From Rhodocyclaceae bacterium UBA2250 (GTDB lineage: Bacteria > Pseudomonadota > Gammaproteobacteria > Burkholderiales > Rhodocyclaceae): a stretch of DNA of 29,963 bases. Below are positions 1 to 7,851 of the stretch, piece after piece (position 1 is the stretch's first letter; each line of letters opens with the position of its first letter). The stretch is taken from contig DDXW01000080.1 in NCBI GenBank assembly GCA_002347285.1, forward strand, positions 1 to 29,963, written 5' to 3'. The position numbers were made by a program, and so were the translations under genes. A model generated the notes under the pieces. That model made no database searches, was not told the origin of the DNA, and saw nothing but the letters and a program-made list of their open reading frames with translations.

Positions 1-552
1 CTGCGCAACGACGTGCTGCTGCGCATCGCCACGCTCAGCGGCGTCCAGCCCGTCGCGCTGCGCGAACTGAACGACGCGATGATGCGCCTGCTCGCCGGCG
101 CGGCGACGAACGTGAAAAAGGCCGCCATGGGCGGTACCCGCCACGCGGCGGAGATCCTCAACTTCGTCGGTCAGGCCACCGAAACCGCGATCATCGACAA
201 CGTGCGCGAATACGACCCGGACCTGGCGCAGAAGATCCTCGACGAGATGTTCGTGTTCGAGAACCTGCTCGACGTCGACGACCGCGGCGTCCAGCTGCTG
301 CTGCGCGAGATCCAGTCCGACTCGCTGATCATCGCGCTCAAGGGCGCCTCGCCCGAGCTGCGCGAGAAGATCTTCAAGAACATGTCGCAGCGGGCGGCCG
401 AGATGCTCAGGGAGGATCTCGAATCGAAGGGCCCGGTACGCCTTTCCGAAGTGGAGGCCGAACAGAAGGAGATCATCAAGATCGCGCGCCGTCTCGCCGA
501 CGAAGGCCAGCTCCAGCTCGGCGGCAAGGGCGGCGATGACCAGATGATCTAG
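1..552 (+). CDS. fliG: Flagellar motor switch protein FliG (3' part; start lies before the window)
   Basis: FliG sits on the cytoplasmic face of the MS ring and receives torque from the stator. The reading frame is open from base 1 and ends with TAG at 550-552, giving about 183 residues, roughly the C-terminal half of a protein of about 330 residues. The visible part is the C-terminal torque domain: VDDRGVQLLLREIQSDSLIIALKGA carries the charged helix that faces MotA-type stators (shown here only as its landmark residues R, E, D), followed by NMSQRAAEML and the GPVRLSEVEAEQKEI helix typical of the FliG C-terminus. The middle-domain EHPQ motif must lie upstream. It is the first gene seen of the run into fliH, 4 bp downstream. 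Identification is secure; only completeness is unknown. Confidence 0.97.
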   Translation: MRNDVLLRIATLSGVQPVALRELNDAMMRLLAGAATNVKKAAMGGTRHAAEILNFVGQATETAIIDNVREYDPDLAQKILDEMFVFENLLDVDDRGVQLLLREIQSDSLIIALKGASPELREKIFKNMSQRAAEMLREDLESKGPVRLSEVEAEQKEIIKIARRLADEGQLQLGGKGGDDQMI

Positions 553-556
553 GCCG

Positions 557-1264
557 ATGACGCGCGACAACCTGACCGCCTGGGAGCGCTGGGAACTGGC
601 GAGCTTCGACGCGGCAAAGAACCGCCCCCCGGAACCTCCCCCACCGCCACCTCCGCAGCAGCAGCAGGAAGTCGAAACGGTGCGCCTGCCCACCGCCGCC
701 GAGATCGAGCAGATTCATCAGCAGGCGCACGAGGAAGGATTCCGGAAAGGCCGGGAAGAGGGTTATCAGGCCGGCCATGCCGAGGGGCAGGCGCAACCCC
801 GCGCGGCGGCCGAGCAAATCGGCAAACTGGCGGCCAGCCTCGAACAGGCCCTCACCGATCTGGATGCGGCGGTCGCCGACGAATTGCTTGCCCTGGCGAT
901 CGAGATCGCACGCGGGGTGGTCCGCCAGGAACTGGCCGCCCGCCCGGAAATCCTGCAGGAAGTGGTGCGCGAGGCGCTGGCCCAGTTGCCCCACCAGCAT
1001 GCGGCGATCTACCTGAACCCGGAAGACGCCGCGCTGGTACGCTCCTATCTGGGCGAGCAGATGGCCCATGCCGGCCACCGCATTCACGAGGACTACAAGC
1101 TCGCACGCGGCGACTGCCTGATCGAGGCCGGCGGGACGCAGGTCGATGCCACCGTCGCCACTCGCTGGCGGCGCGTGCTCGACGGGCTCGGGCTCGCCGA
1201 CGCATGGCAGCCTGAGGCGGCGGTCAGCGCATCCCGAACGGGACATGGCGGCGATGAATCCTGA
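557..1264 (+). CDS. fliH: Flagellar assembly protein FliH, regulator of the export ATPase
   Basis: FliH dimers bind FliI and anchor the ATPase to the C-ring through FliN. The 235-residue product has the N-terminal aromatic motif AWERWELASFD (Trp9 and Trp12), matching the tryptophans by which FliH contacts FliN/FlhA in enterics. A proline- and glutamine-rich linker follows at about residues 24-40 (seven prolines, then four glutamines). Next comes a GxxxG-like helical stretch (EEGFRKGREEGYQAGHAEG, residues about 59-77), the signature of the FliH coiled stalk, and then the C-terminal FliI-binding domain. The start ATG at 557 lies 4 bp after the fliG stop, and the 3' end overlaps the fliI start, so the genes are translated as one operon. 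Confidence 0.93.
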   Translation: MTRDNLTAWERWELASFDAAKNRPPEPPPPPPPQQQQEVETVRLPTAAEIEQIHQQAHEEGFRKGREEGYQAGHAEGQAQPRAAAEQIGKLAASLEQALTDLDAAVADELLALAIEIARGVVRQELAARPEILQEVVREALAQLPHQHAAIYLNPEDAALVRSYLGEQMAHAGHRIHEDYKLARGDCLIEAGGTQVDATVATRWRRVLDGLGLADAWQPEAAVSASRTGHGGDES

Positions 1265-2651
1265 ACGCATCCGCGACTTCCTTGCCAATTGCCGGCAGCG
1301 AGCAACCGTGGTCCAGCCGTTTCGCATCGCCGGGCGACTGACGCGCATCAACGGCCTGGTGATGGAGGCCGCCGGCCTCAAGCTGCCGCTCGGGTCGAGC
1401 TGCCTGATCGAGGCGCCCGGCGGCGGCGGCGTCGAAGCGGAAGTGGTCGGCTTCGCCGGCGAGAAGCTCTACATGATGCCCACCGTCGATGTCTATGGCC
1501 TCGCACCGGGCGCCCACGTCCTGCCGCTCGAAACGCCGCCGCCGCCGCCGCGGATCGGCCAGTCGCCCACGCCGCGCCGGCGCACCTTCGATCGGGCCAA
1601 GCATCTGCCGGTCGGCAGCCAGCTGCTCGGACGCGTCGTCGATGGCAACGGCCGGCCGCTCGACGGGCTCGGGCCGCTCGAGGACAAGCAGACCCGTTCC
1701 CTGGTCGGCCGGCCGGCCAATCCGCTGCAGCGCGAACCGATCTCGCGGCCGCTCGACGTCGGCATCCGCGCGATCAATACCCTGCTGACGGTCGGCCGCG
1801 GCCAGCGGCTCGGCCTGTTCGCCGGCTCGGGCGTCGGCAAGAGCGTGCTGCTCGGCATGATGGCGCGCTATACCGCCGCCGACGTGATCGTCGTCGGGCT
1901 GATCGGCGAGCGCGGCCGGGAGGTGAAGGAGTTCATCGAGCTCAATCTCGGCGGCGATGGTCTGCGGCGCTCGGTCGTCGTCGCCGCCCCAGCCGACGTC
2001 AGCCCGCTGATGCGTCTGCAGGGCGCCGCCTACGCCACCTCGATCGCCGAGCAGTTCCGCGACGAGGGCAAGCATGTGCTGCTGATCATGGATTCGCTGA
2101 CGCGCTACGCGATGGCACAGCGCGAGATCGCGCTGGCGATCGGCGAACCGCCGGTCACGCGCGGCTATCCGCCCTCGGTCTTCGCACGCCTGCCGCAGTT
2201 GGTCGAGCGTGCCGGCAACGGGCCGGCGGGCGGCGGTTCGATCACCGCGTTCTACACCGTCCTCGCGGAAGGCGACGACCAGCAGGATCCGATCGCCGAT
2301 TCCGCGCGCGCGATCCTCGACGGTCATATCGTGCTCAACCGGCTGCTTGCGGATGCCGGCCATTATCCCGCCATCGACATCGAGCAGTCGATCTCGCGCG
2401 CGATGACGAACCTGATCGCGCCCGACCATCTCGAACGCGTGCGCCGCTTCAAGCAACTCTATTCGCGCTACCAGCGCGCCCGCGACCTGCTTGCCGTCGG
2501 GGCCTACGCACCGGGCTCGGACCCCCTGCTCGACCGGGCGATCGCGCTTTTCCCGCAGATGGAGTCCTTTTTGCAACAGGGCATCGAGGAGCATGCCGAG
2601 GTCGCCCAGAGTCTCGCGGCGCTTGAGGCGCTTTTTCCTGACATCAAGTAA
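1254..2651 (+). CDS. fliI: Flagellum-specific export ATPase FliI
   Basis: FliI is the F1-beta-like ATPase that unloads export substrates from chaperones at the flagellar type III gate. The 465-residue product is close to the usual 440-470. It has the Walker A loop AGSGVGKS at residues 190-197, Walker B LLIMD at 276-280, and the family sequences GERGREVKEF and RGYPPSVFARLPQL. The frame stays open upstream of 1254, but the N-terminus typical of the family (MNPERIRDFL) begins there, with GGGA-like purines at 1240-1243 at workable spacing. ATG 1245, three codons earlier, is the main alternative. It overlaps the fliH stop by 11 bp. A proline run (residues about 94-99) lies between the N-terminal domain and the ATPase core. 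Confidence 0.96.
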   Translation: MNPERIRDFLANCRQRATVVQPFRIAGRLTRINGLVMEAAGLKLPLGSSCLIEAPGGGGVEAEVVGFAGEKLYMMPTVDVYGLAPGAHVLPLETPPPPPRIGQSPTPRRRTFDRAKHLPVGSQLLGRVVDGNGRPLDGLGPLEDKQTRSLVGRPANPLQREPISRPLDVGIRAINTLLTVGRGQRLGLFAGSGVGKSVLLGMMARYTAADVIVVGLIGERGREVKEFIELNLGGDGLRRSVVVAAPADVSPLMRLQGAAYATSIAEQFRDEGKHVLLIMDSLTRYAMAQREIALAIGEPPVTRGYPPSVFARLPQLVERAGNGPAGGGSITAFYTVLAEGDDQQDPIADSARAILDGHIVLNRLLADAGHYPAIDIEQSISRAMTNLIAPDHLERVRRFKQLYSRYQRARDLLAVGAYAPGSDPLLDRAIALFPQMESFLQQGIEEHAEVAQSLAALEALFPDIK

Positions 2652-2675
2652 TTTTTCCGCGCCTATACTGATCGG

Positions 2676-3128
2676 ATGGACAAGACGTTTCGGCTGCAGT
2701 CCCTGCTGGATCTTTCGAACATGCGCCTCGACGAGGCGACGCGGCAGTTGGGCCAACTGATCGCCGGGGAGCAGGAGGCGAGTCAACGGCTCGCACTGCT
2801 GATCCAGTATCGCGACGAATACCAGGCCCGCTTCCTGGAGGCCGCGGGCAGCGGGCTCGGCCCCGAGGCGTGGCGGAACTATCAACTCTTTCTCGGCCGA
2901 CTCGACCAGGCAATCGAGCAGGCGCGAGCCATGGTTGCCGCCTCCAAGCAACGCACCGTCGCCGGGCAACAGCACTGGCGCGACCAGCAGGGCAAGGTCA
3001 AGGCCTTCGATACGCTGGCGCAGCGGCATCAGGCGCGCATCGCCTACGCCACGGCGCGCAGCGAGCAGAAGCAGTCGGACGAGCATGCCGCGCGGCGCTT
3101 CGCGGCCAATCTTGCCGAGGAAGACTGA
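2676..3128 (+). CDS. fliJ: Flagellar export protein FliJ
   Basis: FliJ is a small coiled-coil protein that occupies the centre of the FliI hexamer, like the gamma subunit of F1, and couples ATPase activity to FlhA. The 150-residue product is the expected size. It starts MDKTFRLQSLLDLSNMRLDEATRQL, the usual FliJ opening, and is predicted almost wholly helical, rich in Ala, Gln, Arg and Glu, with no membrane segment. It lies 24 bp after fliI and is followed by the sigma-54-type promoter for fliK, so it is probably the last gene of the upstream transcription unit. Sequence conservation in FliJ is low, so size, composition and position carry much of the assignment. Confidence 0.9.
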   Translation: MDKTFRLQSLLDLSNMRLDEATRQLGQLIAGEQEASQRLALLIQYRDEYQARFLEAAGSGLGPEAWRNYQLFLGRLDQAIEQARAMVAASKQRTVAGQQHWRDQQGKVKAFDTLAQRHQARIAYATARSEQKQSDEHAARRFAANLAEED

Positions 3129-3139
3129 GAGAAGAGCGT

Positions 3140-3155
3140 TGGCATAGTCCTTGCG
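3140..3155 (+). promoter_or_regulatory. Sigma-54 (RpoN) promoter upstream of fliK
   Basis: TGGCATAGTCCTTGCG matches the RpoN consensus TGGCAYR-N4-TTGCW at every position but the last. The invariant GG is at 3141-3142 and GC at 3153-3154, separated by exactly 10 bases. Transcription would start near 3166, about 30 bases before the fliK start, with the Shine-Dalgarno AAGGA (3184-3188) in the leader. It sits in the 68-bp fliJ-fliK gap, the largest gap so far in this operon. Confidence 0.88.
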
Positions 3156-3196
3156 GTACTGGCTGGAAATTTCGCCTGACTGCAAGGATTGCCGCC

Positions 3197-4237
3197 ATGT
3201 CCGTACCCATCGCCACTCTTTCCCCCGCCGCAGCGTTGGCTGTACCGCCTGGCAAGGGAGATGTTGCCGCGGAGAGTGCCGCCGCCGCTGACCGCGCGCC
3301 ATTCGCCGCTCTTGTTCAGCAATTGATGGCCAAACAGGGGGCCGGCGCCGGCAACCTGAACGAACTGCTCTTTCCCGGTGGTGCCTCGACGGACCAGGAC
3401 AGCGAGGCCGGCCCATCGGCAGGCGATCTGAACGCACTGCTGCCCTTCCTCGAGGCGCTGGGCCTCATCCAGCCGCCGCCGGCCGAAAACGCCGTGGCTG
3501 CCGCCAATCCGGCAATTCCTGCCGCGGCGTTGCCGACCCGGGGGGCAGCGGAAGAGAGCATGGCCGGGGCCGCGCTTCAAGCCGGTTCGACCGACATCGC
3601 CGCGGCTGTCCCCGAAAAGAAAATCGATGCCGACGTGACGGTCGATGGGATGCTGCGCGGGCAGGAGTTCGCGTCGCAACTGGTCGAGACGATCGCCACC
3701 GCCAAGGAGGAGCCGCATGCGCCCGGCAACACGGCAGCGGCCATCCAGCAGGTGATCGCCTCCGTTGCCCCACGCGGCAGCGCGCAGCCGACGCAGGCGA
3801 TCGCGCAGCCGGTCGGCACCCCCGGCTGGAGCGAGGAGATCGGCAACAAGATCGTCTGGATGGCCAACCGCCTCGAGAGCAAGGCCGAACTGGTGCTGAC
3901 GCCGCCGCAGATGGGCCGCGTCGAGGTCAGTCTGTCGATCGCTGGCGACCAGGCGACCGCCAACTTCGTGTCGGGCAATCCGGCCGTGCGTGAGGCGCTG
4001 GAAGCCGCCCTGCCGCGCTTGCGCGAAGTGCTGGCGGAAGCGGGCATTCAGCTCGGACAGGCCCAGGTCGGCGCGGAGAACGCGCGGCAGTCGGCACAGC
4101 AGGACAAAAATCCGGATAATTTTGGTTTCGCTGCCGGAAGCACCGCCGATAATGCGGGTTTGCCCACCCACGACGGCGGCACCCCGGTAGCCGCCGGCCT
4201 CAAGATGGGACGTGGTCTGGTCGATGTATTCGCTTGA
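3197..4237 (+). CDS. fliK: Flagellar hook-length control protein FliK
   Basis: FliK is secreted during hook growth, measures hook length and, through its C-terminal domain, switches FlhB from hook-type to filament-type substrates. The 346-residue product has a low-complexity Ala/Gly/Pro-rich N-terminal part and a conserved C-terminal Flg_hook domain at about residues 210-290. That domain shows the pattern LVLTPPQMGRVEVSLSIAG followed by AVREALEAALPRLREVLAEAGIQL. The frame is open far upstream into fliJ. The ATG at 3197 is chosen because AAGGA at 3184-3188 is well placed and because it lies just downstream of the sigma-54 promoter. It is the first gene of the fliK-fliR unit. Confidence 0.93.
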   Translation: MSVPIATLSPAAALAVPPGKGDVAAESAAAADRAPFAALVQQLMAKQGAGAGNLNELLFPGGASTDQDSEAGPSAGDLNALLPFLEALGLIQPPPAENAVAAANPAIPAAALPTRGAAEESMAGAALQAGSTDIAAAVPEKKIDADVTVDGMLRGQEFASQLVETIATAKEEPHAPGNTAAAIQQVIASVAPRGSAQPTQAIAQPVGTPGWSEEIGNKIVWMANRLESKAELVLTPPQMGRVEVSLSIAGDQATANFVSGNPAVREALEAALPRLREVLAEAGIQLGQAQVGAENARQSAQQDKNPDNFGFAAGSTADNAGLPTHDGGTPVAAGLKMGRGLVDVFA

Positions 4238-4277
4238 AACCCAAATGATCGGTCCCAGCGGACAGGAGTGAGCATAG

Positions 4278-4862
4278 ATGGCCGAAACCAAGAAGAATGA
4301 AGCCCCCGCCGAAGGCGAAGCCCCGAAGAAGAAAAGCAAGCTGCTGCTGGTCATCGTCATCGCCGTGCTGGTGCTGGTGCTGGTGCTGGGCGGCGGCGCT
4401 GCCTTCTTTCTCCTGAAGAAGAAGGCGGCAGCCGACGAGGAGGCCGAGGAAGGCGATGAACCGCCCGCCAAGGTCGCCAAGGCCAAGAAAAAGAAAAAGG
4501 ACGAACATGCGACGCCGCCCGTCTTTACCAAGCTCGACCCGTTCGTCGTCAAGCTCCGGTCGGAGCAGCAGGAGGCCTACGTCCAGGCGGTTCCGGAACT
4601 CAAGCTGCTCGATCCGCTGGTCGCCGAGCGGATCAAGCAGTTCATGCCCGAAATCCGGCACAAGGTGCTGATGATCCTCGCCGGCAAGGGCGCGCCCGAA
4701 CTTTCCTCGCCCGAAGGCATGCAGTTGCTCGCCAACCAGATCCGCGAAGCGATCAATGCGACGCTGTCCGGCGAGAAGCCCGATCCCGCCAAGGAAAAGC
4801 TCGACCAGAACGAGGATGGTCCGGTGGTCGCCGTGTTCTTCAGTTCGCTGATCGTCCAATAA
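4278..4862 (+). CDS. fliL: Flagellar basal body protein FliL
   Basis: FliL is a single-pass inner-membrane protein that surrounds or stabilises the stator. The 194-residue product has a Lys/Glu-rich cytoplasmic tail, one transmembrane helix at about residues 22-44 followed by KKK, an acidic then lysine-rich periplasmic linker (residues about 50-75), and the conserved FliL domain with FVVKL near residue 90 and an end in AVFFSSLIVQ, the usual FliL terminus. AGGAG at about 4263 supports the ATG at 4278. The transmembrane segment is encoded by four tandem GTGCTG units (4365-4388). The stop TAA ends one base before the fliM ATG, implying coupled translation. Confidence 0.95.
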   Translation: MAETKKNEAPAEGEAPKKKSKLLLVIVIAVLVLVLVLGGGAAFFLLKKKAAADEEAEEGDEPPAKVAKAKKKKKDEHATPPVFTKLDPFVVKLRSEQQEAYVQAVPELKLLDPLVAERIKQFMPEIRHKVLMILAGKGAPELSSPEGMQLLANQIREAINATLSGEKPDPAKEKLDQNEDGPVVAVFFSSLIVQ

Positions 4863-4863
4863 G

Positions 4864-5844
4864 ATGAGCCAGGATTTTCTCTCCCAGGAAGAAGTCGACG
4901 CGCTGCTGAAGGGCGTCACGGGAGAAGTCGACGAAGCCCCTGCGGAAGAGGAAAGCGGCGGCGTCAAGACCTATGACCTCGGCCGGCAGGAACGCATCGT
5001 GCGCGGGCGCATGCCGACGATGGAGCTCATCAACGAGCGCTTCGCCCGTTACCTGCGCATCGGCCTGTTCAATTTCATGCACCGCAATACCGAGATCTCG
5101 GTGGGGCCGGTCAAGGTGCAGAAGTACAGCGACTTCATCCGCAACCTGGTGGTGCCGACCAACCTCAATCTCGTCCTGGTCAAGCCGCTGCGCGGCACCG
5201 GGCTCGTGGTGTTCGACCCGAATCTGGTCTTCCTGGTGGTCGACAACATGTTCGGCAGCGACGGCCGCTTCCATACGCGCGTCGAGGGCCGCGATTTCAC
5301 GGCCACGGAGCAGCGCATCATCAACGGCATGCTGAACGTCGTGTTCACCGAATACGAGAAGGCCTGGAAGCCGGTCTTCGAGATCGGTTTCGAATATGTC
5401 CGCTCGGAGATGAACACGCAGTTCGCCAACATCGCCACGCCGTCCGAGATCGTGGTCGCCTTCACGTTCACGATCGAGCTGTCGGGCAATTCGGCCGAGA
5501 TGCACATCTGCCTGCCCTATTCGATGATCGAGCCGATCCGCGACGTGCTCTACAGCACCATGCACAGCGAGCAGGCGGGCAGCGACCAGCGCTGGACCGG
5601 TACCCTGCGGCGCCAACTGGTGAGCGCGGAGGTGGAACTGGTAGCGCCGCTCGCCGAAACCGAGGTCATGCTCGGTGCGGTCGCGAAGCTCAAGGTCGGC
5701 GACATCATTCCCATCGACATCAGGGAACTGGTCAGCGTCAAGGTCGACAACGTCCCGTTGATGGAATGCCGCTACGGCATCAACAACGGTCAGTATGCGC
5801 TCAAGGTGGAGAAGTTCCTGGCGCTGGAAGAAGTCACGGAGTAG
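4864..5844 (+). CDS. fliM: Flagellar motor switch protein FliM
   Basis: FliM forms the body of the C-ring and receives phosphorylated CheY. The 326-residue product has the CheY-P-binding peptide at the very N-terminus (FLSQEEVDALL, residues 5-15), a middle CheC-like domain that contacts FliG (including GRMPTMELINERFAR and the GGxG-type region near DNMFGSDGRFH), and a C-terminal SpoA domain that pairs with FliN. Length matches the family. It starts one base after fliL and is followed by fliN after 9 bp. The intact CheY-binding motif indicates that this motor can be switched chemotactically. Confidence 0.97.
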   Translation: MSQDFLSQEEVDALLKGVTGEVDEAPAEEESGGVKTYDLGRQERIVRGRMPTMELINERFARYLRIGLFNFMHRNTEISVGPVKVQKYSDFIRNLVVPTNLNLVLVKPLRGTGLVVFDPNLVFLVVDNMFGSDGRFHTRVEGRDFTATEQRIINGMLNVVFTEYEKAWKPVFEIGFEYVRSEMNTQFANIATPSEIVVAFTFTIELSGNSAEMHICLPYSMIEPIRDVLYSTMHSEQAGSDQRWTGTLRRQLVSAEVELVAPLAETEVMLGAVAKLKVGDIIPIDIRELVSVKVDNVPLMECRYGINNGQYALKVEKFLALEEVTE

Positions 5845-5853
5845 AGGTGGATC

Positions 5854-6324
5854 ATGAGCGAGACTGACAACCAGGTTTCTGAAGACGATTGGGCAACTGC
5901 GATGAGCGAACAGACGGCGGTCGAAGGCGGCGGCGCGAGTGCCACGGACGACTGGGCGGCGGCGATGAGCGAACAGACCACCCACGACGCCAAGGAGGCA
6001 GCCGTCACGCCGGCGACGCAGCTGTTCGAGCAGTTCTCCGGCGGCACGGCGGCCAGCGCCAGCCAGGGCCTCGAACTGATCCTCGACATCCCGGTGCATC
6101 TGACGGTCGAGCTCGGCCGCACCAAGATCTCGATCCGCAACCTGCTGCAGCTGGCGCACGGCTCGGTCGTCGAACTCGACGGGCTCGCCGGCGAACCGAT
6201 GGACGTGCTGGTGAATGGCACGCTGATCGCGCAGGGCGAGGTCGTGGTGGTCAACGACAAGTTCGGCATCCGCCTCACCGACATCATCACGCCGCAGGAA
6301 CGCATGCGCAAACTGAACAAGTGA
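5854..6324 (+). CDS. fliN: Flagellar motor switch protein FliN
   Basis: FliN forms the base of the C-ring with FliM and docks the FliH-FliI complex. The 156-residue protein is longer than the enteric one (137) because its N-terminal helix motif is duplicated: DDWATAMSEQT at residues 11-21 and DDWAAAMSEQT at 32-42. The SpoA domain follows from about residue 75, with LDIPVHLTVELGRTKISI, VVELDGLAGEPMDVLVNG and VVVNDKFGIRLTDIITP, nearly identical to enteric FliN. It lies 9 bp after fliM. The duplication is visible in DNA too (a 17-base identical run in both copies) and may be recent. Confidence 0.97.
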   Translation: MSETDNQVSEDDWATAMSEQTAVEGGGASATDDWAAAMSEQTTHDAKEAAVTPATQLFEQFSGGTAASASQGLELILDIPVHLTVELGRTKISIRNLLQLAHGSVVELDGLAGEPMDVLVNGTLIAQGEVVVVNDKFGIRLTDIITPQERMRKLNK

Positions 6325-6392
6325 CAGTTAGCGGCGCTTTTGCCTTTTAATTCGGCCATCGCCGGAACCGGCACGGCATAAGCTTCGTGGCC

Positions 6393-6833
6393 ATGTTGCC
6401 ACGTTCGCTCCTGCTCGCCATTCTCTCCTGCTGCACCCCGCTCGCCCGGGCCGCCGAAGTCGGCGCTGGCGGGGCGGCGCCGGCGGCAGGCGGCGCTCCT
6501 GAACTCGGCGCCAGCGCGCTGCAGATGGTCTTCGGCCTGCTCGCCGTCCTCGCCCTGCTGCTCGGCACCCTCTGGCTATTGAAGCGACTGAGCCAGCCGC
6601 GCGGCCCGGTCGCCGGACTGATGCGCGTCGTCGCCGGCGTGGCGGTCGGCCCGCGCGAGCGCGTGGTGATCCTCGAACTCGGCAACAGCTGGCTGGTGCT
6701 CGGTGTCGCGCCCGGCCAGGTCAGCACCCTGGCCGAGATCCCTCGGCAGGAAATCCCGGCGGCCGCGTCCGCCAGCCCACCGGATCTCCCGGCCTGGCTC
6801 AGGCAGGTCGTCAAGCAACGTGGCAAACCCTAG
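6393..6833 (+). CDS. fliO: Flagellar biosynthesis protein FliO
   Basis: FliO is a poorly conserved membrane protein that assists assembly of the FliP ring of the export gate. The 146-residue product has a signal-like N-terminal hydrophobic segment (MLPRSLLLAILSC), a short Ala/Gly-rich periplasmic part, one transmembrane helix (about residues 47-70, LLAVLALLLGTLWLLKRL) and a cytoplasmic domain with VAVGPRERVVILELG and WLVLGVAPGQV, the usual FliO pattern. A GTG two codons earlier (6387) is an equally possible start; neither has a clear Shine-Dalgarno. Its end overlaps the fliP start by 14 bp. Position between fliN and fliP is standard. Confidence 0.9.
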   Translation: MLPRSLLLAILSCCTPLARAAEVGAGGAAPAAGGAPELGASALQMVFGLLAVLALLLGTLWLLKRLSQPRGPVAGLMRVVAGVAVGPRERVVILELGNSWLVLGVAPGQVSTLAEIPRQEIPAAASASPPDLPAWLRQVVKQRGKP

Positions 6834-7569
6834 TCGCCTCCTCGCCGCGCTGCTGCCGCTCGCCGTCGCGGTGCTTCCAGAAACGGCATTCGCGCAAGCC
6901 ATGCCGGCTCTCACCAGCACGCCCGCCCCGGGCGGCGGCACGCAGTGGTCGCTGTCGATCCAGACGCTGCTGCTGATCACCGGCCTCACCTTCCTGCCCG
7001 CCCTGCTGCTGATGATGACCAGCTTCACGCGCATCATCATCGTGCTGTCCCTGCTGCGTCATGCGCTCGGGACGCAGACCTCGCCGCCCAACCAGGTGCT
7101 GGTCGGCCTCGCGCTGTTCCTCACCTTCTTCATCATGGGACCGGTCGGCGAAAGGATCTACGCCGAAGCCTACCTGCCCCTGTCCGAAAACCGCATCACC
7201 TTCATGCAGGCGCTCGAGCGCGGCGCCGTGCCGCTGCGCGGCTTCATGGTGAAGCAGACGCGCGACGCCGACCTCGCCCTGTTCACCAGGATCGCACAGG
7301 CGCCGGCGCCGGAAAAGGTCGAAGACGTGCCGATGCGCGTGCTGATTCCCGCTTTCGTCACTTCAGAGCTGAAGACCGCCTTCCAGATCGGCTTCATCGT
7401 CTTCATTCCCTTCCTGATCATCGACATGGTGGTCGCCTCGGTGCTGATGTCGATGGGCATGATGATGATGTCGCCCGTCATCGTCGCGCTGCCGTTCAAG
7501 ATCATGCTGTTCGTGCTGGTGGACGGCTGGAACCTGGTGATCGGCTCGCTGGTGCAAAGCTTCGGATAA
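6820..7569 (+). CDS. fliP: Flagellar export gate protein FliP
   Basis: FliP forms the core FliP5Q4R1 channel of the type III export gate. The 249-residue product starts at GTG 6820, giving a cleavable signal peptide ending near AFAQA, as is usual for FliP. The frame is open further upstream but only through fliO sequence. Family landmarks are LLLITGLTFLPALLLMMTSFTRIIIVLSLLRHALG, the PPNQVLVGLALFLTFF segment and, near the end, the Met-rich MSMGMMMMSP stretch that forms part of the gating methionine gasket. It overlaps the fliO stop and precedes fliQ by 12 bp. Confidence 0.97.
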   Translation: MANPSRLLAALLPLAVAVLPETAFAQAMPALTSTPAPGGGTQWSLSIQTLLLITGLTFLPALLLMMTSFTRIIIVLSLLRHALGTQTSPPNQVLVGLALFLTFFIMGPVGERIYAEAYLPLSENRITFMQALERGAVPLRGFMVKQTRDADLALFTRIAQAPAPEKVEDVPMRVLIPAFVTSELKTAFQIGFIVFIPFLIIDMVVASVLMSMGMMMMSPVIVALPFKIMLFVLVDGWNLVIGSLVQSFG

Positions 7570-7581
7570 GGAAAAGTTGCC

Positions 7582-7851
7582 ATGACCCCCACCGCCGTCG
7601 TCGAAATCGGCCGCCAGGCCGTCGAGGTCACCTTGCTGATCTCGGCCCCGCTGTTCATCGCCGCCCTCGCCACCGGCCTCGTCGTCTCGATCTTCCAGGC
7701 CGCCACCCAGATCAACGAGGCGACGCTCTCCTTCGTGCCGAAACTGATCGTCGTCTTCATCACGCTTGTCGCTGCCGGCCCCTGGATGATCACCATCCTC
7801 ACCGACTATATGCAACAGCTGTACGGATCAATACCCACCGTCATCGGATGA
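7582..7851 (+). CDS. fliQ: Flagellar export gate protein FliQ
   Basis: FliQ is a two-helix membrane subunit that wraps around the FliP/FliR core. The 89-residue product is exactly the family size, with helices at about residues 14-38 and 52-75 and the conserved FQAATQINEATLSFVPK loop between them. AGGAAAAG just before 7582 is a good ribosome site. Its TGA overlaps the fliR ATG (ATGA at 7848-7851), so fliR translation is coupled to it. Confidence 0.97.
   Translation: MTPTAVVEIGRQAVEVTLLISAPLFIAALATGLVVSIFQAATQINEATLSFVPKLIVVFITLVAAGPWMITILTDYMQQLYGSIPTVIG

Noticed and set aside
1146..1253. N-terminal extension of fliI
   Set aside because: The extra residues are out-of-frame translation of fliH; the family start is at 1254 or 1245.
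2870..3196. Upstream extension of the fliK frame
   Set aside because: It runs antiparallel in sense to nothing known and simply reads fliJ in another frame; the promoter and Shine-Dalgarno at 3140-3188 place the start at 3197.
1224..3437. A 737-codon open frame on the minus strand opposite fliI-fliK
   Set aside because: It is a GC-driven antisense shadow: rich in Arg, Ala, Gly and His, matching no family, and lying over well-identified genes.
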